Part shown: one piece after another, positions 11,305 to 21,800 of the stretch
Numbering within the stretch: position 1 is the stretch's first letter
How the letters are laid out: every line of letters begins with the position of its first letter
Translations under genes and position numbers: made by a program
NCBI RefSeq assembly: GCF_000734895.2
Contig: NZ_CP011382.1
Coordinates: 1,156,700-1,220,699 of the forward strand
Source: Calothrix sp. 336/3
GTDB taxonomy: Bacteria; Cyanobacteriota; Cyanobacteriia; Cyanobacteriales; Nostocaceae
Length of the DNA: 64,000 bases
Reading direction: 5' to 3'
The notes under the pieces: model-generated
What the model saw: only the letters and a program-made list of their open reading frames with translations
What the model was told of the DNA's origin: nothing
Database searches by the model: none

Positions 11305-14300
11305 TTACAAGGGTAGAGCGATCGCAAAACAACTACCTACTCCTAATTCGCTAGTTAAAGTAACTTCTCCGTGATGCATTTCAACGATACGTTTAACTAA
11401 AGCCAATCCTAAACCTGTACCTTCATAGTTGCGATTCAGCGCACTATCTACTTGAATGAAAGGTTCAAATATTTTGTTGAGATTTTCGGGAGCAATGCCA
11501 ATTCCCGTATCCTTGACGTTAATTTGTAAATAATTTTGTTGTTTAATTGTGGTTGGGTAAATAACTTCTAAGGTAATACATCCTCCTTCGGGAGTAAATT
11601 TCACGGCATTATTTAGGAGATTAATTAACACTTGGCGGATGCGTCGTTCATCGATATTTAAATTGGGCAAATTAGTAGGTAATTGACTGACTATCTGAAT
11701 TGATTTTTTCGCTGCTTGGGGTTTGATAAACTCCAAACTTTGCTGACATAAGGGTATAATTTCTGTGCTTTGATATTCTAGTTCGATTTGCCCCGAGGCA
11801 ATTTTAGAAACATCGAGAATATCATTAATTAGTTCGAGTAAATGGTTCCCACTACGCTCGACAGTAGCTAGGGCTTTTAGTTGTTGTGCGTTAATTTCTC
11901 CAAATATTTCATCCTGTAATGCTTCCGTCATCCCTAAAATCGCATTCATAGGGGTACGCAATTCGTGACTCATGGTAGCCAGAAATTCATCCTTCATACG
12001 GGTTGCCCGGATGAGTTCGGCGTTATTTTTTTCTAGACGTTCTTCATAGGCTTTGCGATCGCTGATATTCTGACCTTGGGCAAAGATATAGCCAACTCCT
12101 CCATATTCCAGGTAGTTGCTTGTAATTTCTACTGGATAAATAGAGCCATCTTTTGAGCGATGTAAGGTTTCAAACCGTTCGTATCTACTTAGCTTGAGTA
12201 TTTCCAATCGTTCTGCCCATGCTTCCTTTGACACATTGGGATCGATGTCCCAGACAAACATCTGCTTTAATTCTGCTGCACTGTAACCTAAAGCAGTACA
12301 AGCTGCATCATTGACATCAATAAAGCCAGCCTGTTCACTTATCCAAAAAATACTTGTCACCGTGGATTCGATGGCAAATTTAGTCAGAATCAGTTGTTTC
12401 TCAGCAGCTTTCTGCTCACTAATATCTCGCATGATTGTGGAGATATATTGTACTTCGCCCGATTGAGATTTATGGGCAATAATCACTTGAGAAACAGGAA
12501 TTTCTTGACCGTTGCTATCTAGAAGGGCAAGTTCCCCTGACCAACTGCCTTGTTCCATTAATATAGGAAAAACCTGATTTAAGATGATTTCATTCACCCA
12601 TGCTGGATGACATTCGGAAATATTTTTGTGGCTAATTAAATCTTGGCGCAATTCTCGCAGTTGCTTGTTATGCCAGATAATTTTCCCGCTTACACTGGCT
12701 AAACCAATATAATCGGGTGTCGCTTCCAAAATATCCATTAAGCGGCTTTGCTCTTCTTCCAGTTTCTTGCGATCGCTAATATCAATTAAGACACCACTAG
12801 AACTGGTTAAATTTCCGTTTTCATCAAAGTTGGGGCTAGATATGTCATATATCCATACTAAGCTACCATCGGCAGCTACCATGCGGTATTCAAACTCACA
12901 GCCACTTTGGTTTTGTATTGCTTCATCAAAGCTCTTTTCGACCTCAATATCTTCGGCGTAAACATGATTTTTCCAAAACAGAGGTTCATTCAACCAATCT
13001 TCAACGGGGTATCCTAATATTTGTTCTGCTTTGTTGCTCACAAATGTAAATCTATTGGTTTGTAGATCGTATTCCCATACAATCCCGTTTACAGATTGAA
13101 TCAGAGAGTAATATTTTTGGCGCGATTTTTCTAACTCAATTTCTGCCTGCTTGCGATCGCTGATATCTCTGACAATACCTTGGTGTCGAGTAATATTACC
13201 ATCAGCATCAAAAATCGGACCTGCATTGACTGTCACCCACAAATAGCTACCATCGTGACAAAGATGGCGAAACTCTTGATTGCTCAGCTTTTTACCTTGA
13301 ATAATTGTAGCCATAGACGATTCCATGGTTTCTTGGAGGTCATCAGGATGGATTAATGTGGAAAAGGACTTCCCGATCCAATCTGCTGGATTCCATCCAA
13401 ACAAAGTCTGAAATTGGGGAGAAAGATAAGTCAAAGTTCCATCTGTATTTGACGACCAAATTACATCTGTTACCCCTTCCACTAAACCTCTAAATTTGGC
13501 TTCACTTTCACCTAGGGCAGCTTCTGCTTGTTTGCGTTCACTAATGTCTAGCAAAACACCGTCCGAGACGATAAATCCACCTGGGAGTATTTGAGGTTGA
13601 GCAACAATTTGAATCCATTTCATCTCACCCGTTTTCGTGATAATGCGCAATTCTTCTCGAAGAGGGGTAAGATGTTTTATAGATTTTTGGATGGCTTGCT
13701 CGATTCTGGGATAATCTTCAGGATGCTCAAAGTCCCTAAAAAAGTATTCTCCTGCCATAAAACTTTCAGCAGTCACTCCATATAGCTCATAGCAACCGGA
13801 GCTAGCATAGGGGATAGATTCTGAACCATCCTTGAGGTTGACACTAACCTTAAAAATAACTCCAGGAATATTTTTGGCAAGAGCTTGGAACTGGGATTGA
13901 CTCTCACTTAATTTTTGCAGCGATCGCTCTAATTGTTGGGCGTAGGATTGGGATTGCTCGTATAATCTGGCATTGGCTAGGGAAATAGCAGCTTGGGAAC
14001 AAAGCAATTTAAGTAATTCTACCCGCTCATTGGTAAAAACTTCTGCGGTGATGGAGTTTTCCAGATATAAAACAGCTACCAACTGCCCTTGGTTAAGAAT
14101 TGGCGTACATAATAAACTTTTGGGTCGGAACTGGAGACAATAGGGGTCGTTAGTAGTACTAACATGGGTTTTAAAGTCGGTAATTACCGTTTCCAGGGTG
14201 CGCTCTACATAACGAATCAATCGATGGGATAAGTATTGGCAACTATCTAGGGGTTTACGCTCCAGAGATTGAACTGCATGATCAAAATATAAAACTCCCA

Positions 14301-17300
14301 GTTCTAAGGAACCATCGCAGTTGAGGAAAAGTGCGGCTTTACTTGCACCTGCATTGGTAATGACGAGTTGAATCAGGTTTTGGAGTAATTGATCGAGGTG
14401 GATTTCACGGGAGAGGGCTTGATTGGCTGTGAGAACTGTGTTTAAGTCTAGTGTGGCGGAGAATTCCCTAGCAGACTCAGAGATGTGTGCGGTGGAAACT
14501 ACAGCACCTTGTACTGGTGCAAGGACGGATATGAGGAGTTGTGGATAATTTTGGGCTAAATCTTGGGTTTTGGCTTTGGCTCCCCATTGTTTGTAGCAAT
14601 TATAGGCTTCTTGCATATAAATAGCCGCAAATTTTTCTTTACCCCAAGCTAGATAAAATTTGGCTGCAAGTTCGTTAGCAAGGGCTACATCTTGGATGAA
14701 TCCGTTAGTTTTGGCACTAGTAATGGCGCGATCGTAATATTCAATTGCGGCAATTTTATTGTCTTCAACCCGATTTTTTTCAGCTGTAACTAATTCCCAA
14801 CGATGTTGATGATTTGTGGGTGCAAAATTTGCCCAATGCTGTAACTTATCTTGCTGCTGTTGGATTTGTTGTAAAATTTCTTGACGTTCTGCGGGGTCTA
14901 GGTTGGGGTAAAGTTGGAGTTGATTTAGGGCATCAAACCAACTATATAGAACAATCCCAAATGTCGCTGTGGCACCATCTAGATATTCTAAGGCTTGGGC
15001 AGAGATGCGAGCAGCTTCGTCATTTTTATTAAATAAATAATACAAAATTAGTTGACTGAGCTGCCAATGGGCAATGACAGATCGATAATTATTCGCTTGT
15101 ATCTGTGGCAAAAGGGTATCTGCATCAAATATATCCCCCGTCAAGCGATCGGGTTCCTGGTTTCTCCCCAGGAGGTTAATCATCGTTTGGTGAGTAATAC
15201 TTTGTAAAAATAGGCAATGTAAATGTTTGTGGTTAATGATAATTTGCCGATAAGCATCCATCTTGGGCAGCAACTCAGTTAATACTTGCCCTTGATAATA
15301 GGCACAGAAACAATAAATACCTGCGTTGAGGATACCAGATTCAACATCTCCTGTTTCGATGCCACTTTGATAAGCTTCTTCTATGCTGGGTACAATTTGA
15401 GATAAGCTAGTTTTCCAATGTTTAACAAAGTAGTTAATGACAAATAAAGTTCGGCTTTTGAAAGAGGAAAGTTGCCAGCGTTCGCGTAGATTTATAGCCA
15501 ATTCTCCAAACTCGTAACCGCTTTCGATATCACCAATCACACCGCAGAGGATGACACCAAAATCGCTATAAGTAAATACAGAAATGGGACAATTACCAAA
15601 CTGGATGCAAATTTCTACCTGCTTAAAAATCAGCAGTGGCATTAAGCTTGGTGCTGCAACGTAAGCAGTAGAGGATAAAACCGTCAAAATTTCCATCTGG
15701 GCTAGTAGATGGGTATCGTTAAGGGGAGGTAAATCTAATAAACTGGAAATAGGTTTATCTGCCCACAGCGATCGCGTTCTCCCAAAAGCTTGCGCGATAT
15801 CTTCCTGGGTTGGTTGTTCGGGAAATTCAAGCCCTAAGGAACGTAAAAAGCTTAATCCAATTTGTAGTGCATCGAAAAGTTTACCCTGGACATTTGCAGC
15901 GATAATACGATTTTGCTGAACTTTGATGGTGTCAATTAGAGTTTTAGCTTCTTGACACACGACACTAGACCATTTTTCAACTGCTGCAAAATCAGAATTG
16001 AGATAGCTAACATTTGTGATTTCTTTATGTAAAGCTAAAGTCAGGGAATAAAGTCTGTCCCAGCAGTCATTTGGTAACAGTTGGATACCCTGTTCCAAAT
16101 AGGCGATCGCAGCACTATAAGCATGAGAAATTTTGGCTTTTTTCCCCGCCGTGAGATTTAATTTCGCTAGATGTTCCCGCTCTTGAGCTTGGGTAATTAG
16201 GGTACTACCCATATTCAAATGGTTGACAATTGTGAATAACTTTTCTTCCTGTCTTTCGGGGGAAGTATTCTTTAATAAGAGTCGCCCAATTTGTAAATGG
16301 GTTGCTTGTTTTTGATGGTCAGGAATTAGGGAATAGGCTGCTTCTTGAACGCGATCGTGCAAAAATTTATAAGTGACAGTATGAGTATTACCCCATGTAC
16401 CCACACTTGTTTCTTGTCCAACAAAAAATTTATAAATTTCATCAACGGGTAAAATCAATTCTTCCTGTAATGCTTCCCACAAAATAGCAGCAGTGTCACT
16501 TTGGGATTGTTGCGAAATTATCGCCAAAGTTTCTAAGTCAAATTGATTACCAATGCAAGCGGCAAGCTGCAATATATTTTGAGTTAATGGCACTAGTTTT
16601 TGCACTTGCGAACTGATAAAGCCCACAATATCATCAGTAATATTTTGATATTTTAAGAGTGTGATATCACATTCCCAACATCCTAAATCAAAGTTAAAAT
16701 TAATTATTTTATCTTGGTGTAATGCTTTTAGATATTGTACAATAAAGAATGGATTCCCTTCAGTTTTTTTGTGAATTATTTGAGATAATTTCCATACTGT
16801 GTTGTTGGAGCATTGCAGAGTTTCCGAAACTAAAATATTAACTGTAGTTGGACTGAGGGGGGCTAAGATAATCCGATTAATAGTTATTTTTGCCTTATGT
16901 ATATCATTCAAAGTTAACATTAATAGGTGTCCGGCGTTAACTTCGTTATCACGATAGGCTCCAATTAACAATATATGATGAGTATTACTGATTAATAATT
17001 GGATTAACTTCAGTGATGCCGAATCAGCCCATTGTAAATCATCTAAAAATATAACTAAAGGATGTTTATCACTAGCAAAGACTTGGGTAAAACTTTGGAA
17101 TAATAAATTGAAGCGATTTTCTGCTGCTGCTCCTGATAGTTCTGTAGCTAATGGCTGTTTACCAATAATTTTTTCTAGCTCAGGGATGACTTCAATAATT
17201 ATCTGACCATTTTCTGCGACTGCTTCTAATATTTTATGTTTCCATAACTGAATTTGAGTATCACTTTCTGTCAACAATTGCCCCATTAAGTTGCGGAAAG

Positions 17301-18444
17301 CTTGAACAAATGCACTAAAGGGAATATTGCGGTTAAATTGATCAAATTTGCCTTTAATAAAATAACCCCGTTGCTGCACAATCGGTTTATGTACTTCGTT
17401 GACAACCGCAGTTTTACCAATTCCAGAAAAACCGGAGATAAGCATTATTTCTGTGGCACCGTTTGGGGAGGCTACACGAACAAATGCTTCCAGTAGGGTT
17501 TGAACTTCTGTTTCTCTACCATATAATTTATCAGGAATAATGAAGCGATCGCATATATTCCGTTGTGCAATCGGAAAATCTTCAACTCTGCCAGTTTCCT
17601 GAAATTGCATCAAACACTTTTCTAAATCATATTTTAAACCCAATGCACTTTGATAGCGGTCTTCAGGATTTTTTGCCATCAATTTTCTGATAATTTCTGA
17701 GATGACAGTTGGAATTTGTTGATTAATTTCATTTACTAATGGTGCTGTTTTAGCAATATGAAAATATATCAGTTCCATTGCATCTTCGGAATGAAATGGT
17801 AATTCTCCTGTCAATAACTCATAAAAAGTCACACCTAAGGAATAAAAATCTGTGCGGTAGTCAATCCCCCGATTCATTCTTCCTGTTTGTTCAGGAGAAA
17901 TATAACTTAATGTCCCTTCTAAAATATTAGAACTAATTAAAGTTTGGGTTTCTCTGGGTAATAAAGATGCAATACTGAAGTCAATGATTTTAACTTGTCT
18001 TGTATCTGGATTGATTAAAATATTGGTTGGTTTGATATCCTTATGGATAATTCTCTGATGGTAAAGAACATCTAAGGTGTCACAGAGGGATATGGCTATT
18101 TGCAAAAATTCCTCTAGAGACGGAATAAATCGTGTTTCTCGGTGGGAAAAGTAACTTTTTAGGGAAATTCCACCAAAATCTTCCATCACTAGCATAAAAC
18201 AATTTTGAAGCGATTCTAGGCTATAGGTTTGGATAATTCCAGGATGATTAAGATTTTTGGCGATAGTATACTGATTACGAAATTTTACCAGTTCGCTAAA
18301 ATCAGGATAAGAATTTTTCAGCAGTTTGATGACTACAGGCAAATTGTCAGCTTCACGAAAAGCTCGACATACTAGGGTTTTAGAACCATCGTAAAGTGTT
18401 TCGTGGATTCGATAACCGAGAATATTCACCTGAGTGCTATCCAT
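11305..18444 (-). CDS. Giant HstK-type kinase with AAA, GAF and five PAS domains (copy C)
   Basis: The largest paralogue, 2379 residues. The order is protein kinase (Lys40, HKDIKPTN Asp136, DFS Asp155), AAA_16 ATPase (GFSGIGKT, FLDDLQWAD), helical middle, GAF (about 1330-1490), a short coil, five PAS/PAC units (about 1515-2130), HisKA (His2160) and HATPase_c. The PAS units end in the recurring motifs ISERKQAE, ISDRKQAE, ISDRKKLE, ISEQKAAE and ISDRKAYE. PAS domains typically bind small ligands, haem or flavin; the sequence does not say which. The His-kinase module is nearly identical to copy B, and identity begins precisely at DRKAYEERL, replacing the GAF-linker junction of B with a PAS-linker junction. 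It is the first of three minus-strand tandem genes and is divergent from the caspase gene. Confidence 0.95.
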   Translation of the reverse strand: MDSTQVNILGYRIHETLYDGSKTLVCRAFREADNLPVVIKLLKNSYPDFSELVKFRNQYTIAKNLNHPGIIQTYSLESLQNCFMLVMEDFGGISLKSYFSHRETRFIPSLEEFLQIAISLCDTLDVLYHQRIIHKDIKPTNILINPDTRQVKIIDFSIASLLPRETQTLISSNILEGTLSYISPEQTGRMNRGIDYRTDFYSLGVTFYELLTGELPFHSEDAMELIYFHIAKTAPLVNEINQQIPTVISEIIRKLMAKNPEDRYQSALGLKYDLEKCLMQFQETGRVEDFPIAQRNICDRFIIPDKLYGRETEVQTLLEAFVRVASPNGATEIMLISGFSGIGKTAVVNEVHKPIVQQRGYFIKGKFDQFNRNIPFSAFVQAFRNLMGQLLTESDTQIQLWKHKILEAVAENGQIIIEVIPELEKIIGKQPLATELSGAAAENRFNLLFQSFTQVFASDKHPLVIFLDDLQWADSASLKLIQLLISNTHHILLIGAYRDNEVNAGHLLMLTLNDIHKAKITINRIILAPLSPTTVNILVSETLQCSNNTVWKLSQIIHKKTEGNPFFIVQYLKALHQDKIINFNFDLGCWECDITLLKYQNITDDIVGFISSQVQKLVPLTQNILQLAACIGNQFDLETLAIISQQSQSDTAAILWEALQEELILPVDEIYKFFVGQETSVGTWGNTHTVTYKFLHDRVQEAAYSLIPDHQKQATHLQIGRLLLKNTSPERQEEKLFTIVNHLNMGSTLITQAQEREHLAKLNLTAGKKAKISHAYSAAIAYLEQGIQLLPNDCWDRLYSLTLALHKEITNVSYLNSDFAAVEKWSSVVCQEAKTLIDTIKVQQNRIIAANVQGKLFDALQIGLSFLRSLGLEFPEQPTQEDIAQAFGRTRSLWADKPISSLLDLPPLNDTHLLAQMEILTVLSSTAYVAAPSLMPLLIFKQVEICIQFGNCPISVFTYSDFGVILCGVIGDIESGYEFGELAINLRERWQLSSFKSRTLFVINYFVKHWKTSLSQIVPSIEEAYQSGIETGDVESGILNAGIYCFCAYYQGQVLTELLPKMDAYRQIIINHKHLHCLFLQSITHQTMINLLGRNQEPDRLTGDIFDADTLLPQIQANNYRSVIAHWQLSQLILYYLFNKNDEAARISAQALEYLDGATATFGIVLYSWFDALNQLQLYPNLDPAERQEILQQIQQQQDKLQHWANFAPTNHQHRWELVTAEKNRVEDNKIAAIEYYDRAITSAKTNGFIQDVALANELAAKFYLAWGKEKFAAIYMQEAYNCYKQWGAKAKTQDLAQNYPQLLISVLAPVQGAVVSTAHISESAREFSATLDLNTVLTANQALSREIHLDQLLQNLIQLVITNAGASKAALFLNCDGSLELGVLYFDHAVQSLERKPLDSCQYLSHRLIRYVERTLETVITDFKTHVSTTNDPYCLQFRPKSLLCTPILNQGQLVAVLYLENSITAEVFTNERVELLKLLCSQAAISLANARLYEQSQSYAQQLERSLQKLSESQSQFQALAKNIPGVIFKVSVNLKDGSESIPYASSGCYELYGVTAESFMAGEYFFRDFEHPEDYPRIEQAIQKSIKHLTPLREELRIITKTGEMKWIQIVAQPQILPGGFIVSDGVLLDISERKQAEAALGESEAKFRGLVEGVTDVIWSSNTDGTLTYLSPQFQTLFGWNPADWIGKSFSTLIHPDDLQETMESSMATIIQGKKLSNQEFRHLCHDGSYLWVTVNAGPIFDADGNITRHQGIVRDISDRKQAEIELEKSRQKYYSLIQSVNGIVWEYDLQTNRFTFVSNKAEQILGYPVEDWLNEPLFWKNHVYAEDIEVEKSFDEAIQNQSGCEFEYRMVAADGSLVWIYDISSPNFDENGNLTSSSGVLIDISDRKKLEEEQSRLMDILEATPDYIGLASVSGKIIWHNKQLRELRQDLISHKNISECHPAWVNEIILNQVFPILMEQGSWSGELALLDSNGQEIPVSQVIIAHKSQSGEVQYISTIMRDISEQKAAEKQLILTKFAIESTVTSIFWISEQAGFIDVNDAACTALGYSAAELKQMFVWDIDPNVSKEAWAERLEILKLSRYERFETLHRSKDGSIYPVEITSNYLEYGGVGYIFAQGQNISDRKAYEERLEKNNAELIRATRMKDEFLATMSHELRTPMNAILGMTEALQDEIFGEINAQQLKALATVERSGNHLLELINDILDVSKIASGQIELEYQSTEIIPLCQQSLEFIKPQAAKKSIQIVSQLPTNLPNLNIDERRIRQVLINLLNNAVKFTPEGGCITLEVIYPTTIKQQNYLQINVKDTGIGIAPENLNKIFEPFIQVDSALNRNYEGTGLGLALVKRIVEMHHGEVTLTSELGVGSCFAIALPL

Positions 18445-18889
18445 ACTAAGGTAACTCTTGAGACACTAGATATTTATTATTCCCTGATTTGGCAATAATA
18501 TTTACATCCAATTGTGAAAATTTGCCTAATTACTGATATAGACTGTTAGGGCGATCGCTCCCCGTGAGCACTTTCGTGTAAGAGTCTGTTTTAAAAGTTG
18601 AGGAAGGTATGATTAGTCATTTTGTAAATGCTTCTGTAACTTTCCCCAGGGTGCTTCATACAGTGGAGGTAAATCTCACTGTTACTTCTAAGGGTAGAAT
18701 TAGGGGTTTGTGCTACGTACCAGGATGCGACTAGGTAACAAGTATTAATATGATGTTCAGGTAAAAATCAACGCAACTCTTACACTATATTATTTTTTTC
18801 TTCTGCGTAGCGGTACTAGATTCTACTCCCGATTATAGAAATAATTTTATTCTAACTAATCCAGCAAAATTGACTAATTTTCTTTCCCT
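18445..18889. other. Intergenic region between divergent giant genes
   Basis: 445 bp separate the divergent starts of kinase copy C and the caspase-WD40 gene and must hold both promoters. It contains one HIP1-containing stretch near 18551 and a piece reading CGTAGCGGTACTAG (about 18806-18820) that recurs at about 44043-44056 upstream of tamB, so it is probably a dispersed repeat fragment. No ORF or RNA gene is visible. Confidence 0.6.
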
Positions 18890-21800
18890 ATGTCACCTAT
18901 TGGCATTACCACCAGCAACTTATCCTCTGTAAAAAAATCTCCTACTCCTAAACTTTGGCTGTTAATCCTAGGAGTTAGTCAGTATCAAGATACAGATTTA
19001 CCTAATCTCACCTATCCTTCTGGTGATTGTCAGGGTTTAGCGAAGGCTTTAGTTGAGGCTACCCAGGGTTTATACAGTACAGAACTTAAAATTTATCATG
19101 ATTTTTCGCCACTTATCCCAACCCTAGAAAATATTTTAACAACCCTGGAAGATATTCGCCAATCAGCTCAAAATACAGATACAATTCTTTTCTATTTTTC
19201 TGGACATGGCATAGTTGATAATTCCACTCAACAGGTATTTCTCTGCTTACAAAATACGAAAAAATCAAATTTACTGCAAACAGCATTACCCCTACCTCAA
19301 CTATTACAACTGCTAAATCAATGTGCAGTCAAAAATCAATTAATTTGGTTGGATGCTTGCCATAGTGGAGGGATGACATTACGGGGAGCAAACCCTACTC
19401 CTCAATTAATTGCCACATTACAAAAATGCGCTTCCCAAACTCAGGGTTTTTATGCCTTACTATCCTGTGATAATCATCAACAGTCTTGGGAATTTCCTGA
19501 ATTGGGGCATGGGGTATTTACATACTTTTTAATGCAGGGTTTACAGGGTGCAGCCGCAGATAATCAGGGACAAATTTCTATTGATAGTTTATACCGCTAT
19601 GTTTATCATAAAACCCTACAATATATAGATAAAACAAATCAGCAAATCAGGTTAATTAACCAGCAGAAACGGGGAAAGGGAGAAGCTCAATTGTTCCAAG
19701 AATATCCCCTGCAAACTCCCAAGCGAATTGTTGAGGGTGTGGGGGAGTTTATTTTGGCAAAAAAAGCCGGATTATGGAAAAATTCTCTATCTCGTCGTTG
19801 TGGTTTACTCATTGAGGGTAGAGGGACAAATTCTCTTTCCTTAGATATTAGTAAAAAAATTACGAGCATTGGTCAATTCAAATTAGAATATCTCTCAGGA
19901 AATCGACTTTCTATGGGAGAAATTCCTACTATCATTGAGACTTGCTGTCAAACACCAGAGTTAGAAACGGTGTTAATTTATCTGCGGGGAAAAGTTTCAG
20001 AAACAGAAACTGGAGAATATTTGATTTTTGGTAATGATATTTTCTTGAAGCGTTCTTGGCTGAAGCAAATTTTACGTCATTGCCATGGCAAGCAAATCAT
20101 TATTTTAGATATAATCGCCACTTCCGACAATATCTCTGGACAAATTTGGGTGGATGATTTGCAAATTGACTCCCAATCTGGACAGTGTATCATGGCAGCA
20201 ATTTCTCCTCCAGAACAGCCAGATTTGTTTGCTGAGGTATTTCTCGACACTTTACAGTCTGCCACCACTACGGAAGGATTATCTGCCGCAGGGGCGATCG
20301 CCCAACTTCAGTTAAAATTAGCTGGTAGCTCTATTCCCCTAAATATCTGGTTATCGGGTTCCCAAGGTATCATCGAAATTTTACCACCTCAAGCAGAGAA
20401 TCCAGAGGAAAATACAGCTTTAGACTTGGGTGTCTGCCCATACATGGGACTCAGTGCTTTTTCTGAGGCGGATTCTCAATATTTCTATGGTAGGGAAACC
20501 CTAACTCAACAAATTATCCACCACCTGACTCATCATTCTCTGACTGCGGTAATTGGTGCATCTGGTAGTGGGAAATCTTCCTTAATTCAAGCAGGTGTGA
20601 TTCCCCAATTGCGACATGGTAAACAAATTCCCCATAGTCAGGAGTGGTTCATTGCAACTATGCGTCCTGGGGCGACTCCCTTGGTAGAATTGGCTAAGGT
20701 ACTTCCGGCTTCTTCTTCTCTCCTGGAAGGTTTTATTTACCAGGGTGTGGAAAGTTTTGTGTACTGGCTGCGAAGTCTGTCCTATCCAGTAGTATTGTTA
20801 TTTATAGACCAATTTGAAGAACTCTTCACTCTCTGTCCTGCTCCAGAGCGAGAAAAATTCATCCAGCTGTTATTAGGAATTCGAGAATATGCTGGCGATC
20901 GCTGTAAGATAATTATTACCCTACGCGCAGATTTTATCGCTTCTTGTTTGGAATTTGCCGACTTAGCGACAGTTTTACAAACTACAAATATCCTGGTTTC
21001 TCCGACTCTTACCCTGGATGATTACCGTCGAGTCATTATCAACCCATCTCAACAAGTAGGGTTAAGGGTAGAACCGGAATTAGTGGAAGTTTTACTCCGA
21101 GAGTTAAACTCATCTCCTGGTGATTTGCCTCTTTTGGAATTCGTTTTAGAACAACTTTGGCAAAACCGTGTCGAGGGAGAACTCACCCTACAAGTATATC
21201 AGGAAAAGCTGGGCGGTTTGCAAGGAACCTTAGAATTATCTTGTCAACAAGTTTATGGCAATTTAGAGAGGGAAATACAGGATTGTGCTAAGTGGATTTT
21301 TCTCTCCCTGACTCAGTTAGGGGAAGGAACGGAAGATACTCGCAGAAGAGTCTATAAATCAGAGTTAATCGTCACCAAATACCCCCAACAATTAGTTGAG
21401 CAAACCCTGAATATTCTCACCGCAGCAAAGTTAATTGTGATGAATGTGGAGACGACAACTATTGGAAGTGAGAAGGGAGAAGAAACTGCAAATTCTACGA
21501 TAATTCCTAGTAATATTACTGTAGAGGTAGCCCATGAAATTCTCATCCGTCATTGGTCAACTCTGCGCTGGTGGTTAGAAGAAAATCGCAGTCGTCTGCG
21601 TTCTCAACGACAAATTGCCCAAGCTGCACAACTCTGGTATCAACACCAAGAGCAACCAGACTTTTTACTCCAAGGTGTGCGATTAGCTGAAGCTGAAGAT
21701 ATCTATATTAAGTATACAGATGAACTGTCCCAAGATGTGCAACAATATATTGCCGCTTGTTTAGCTCAGAGAAAACAACAGCAATTTTTAGAAAAGCAAA

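Noticed and set aside
196..18444. Interpretation of the kinase cluster as one operon
   Set aside because: Gaps of 185 and 286 bp, with a hairpin in one and repeat DNA in the other, favour separate transcripts; no evidence for co-transcription.
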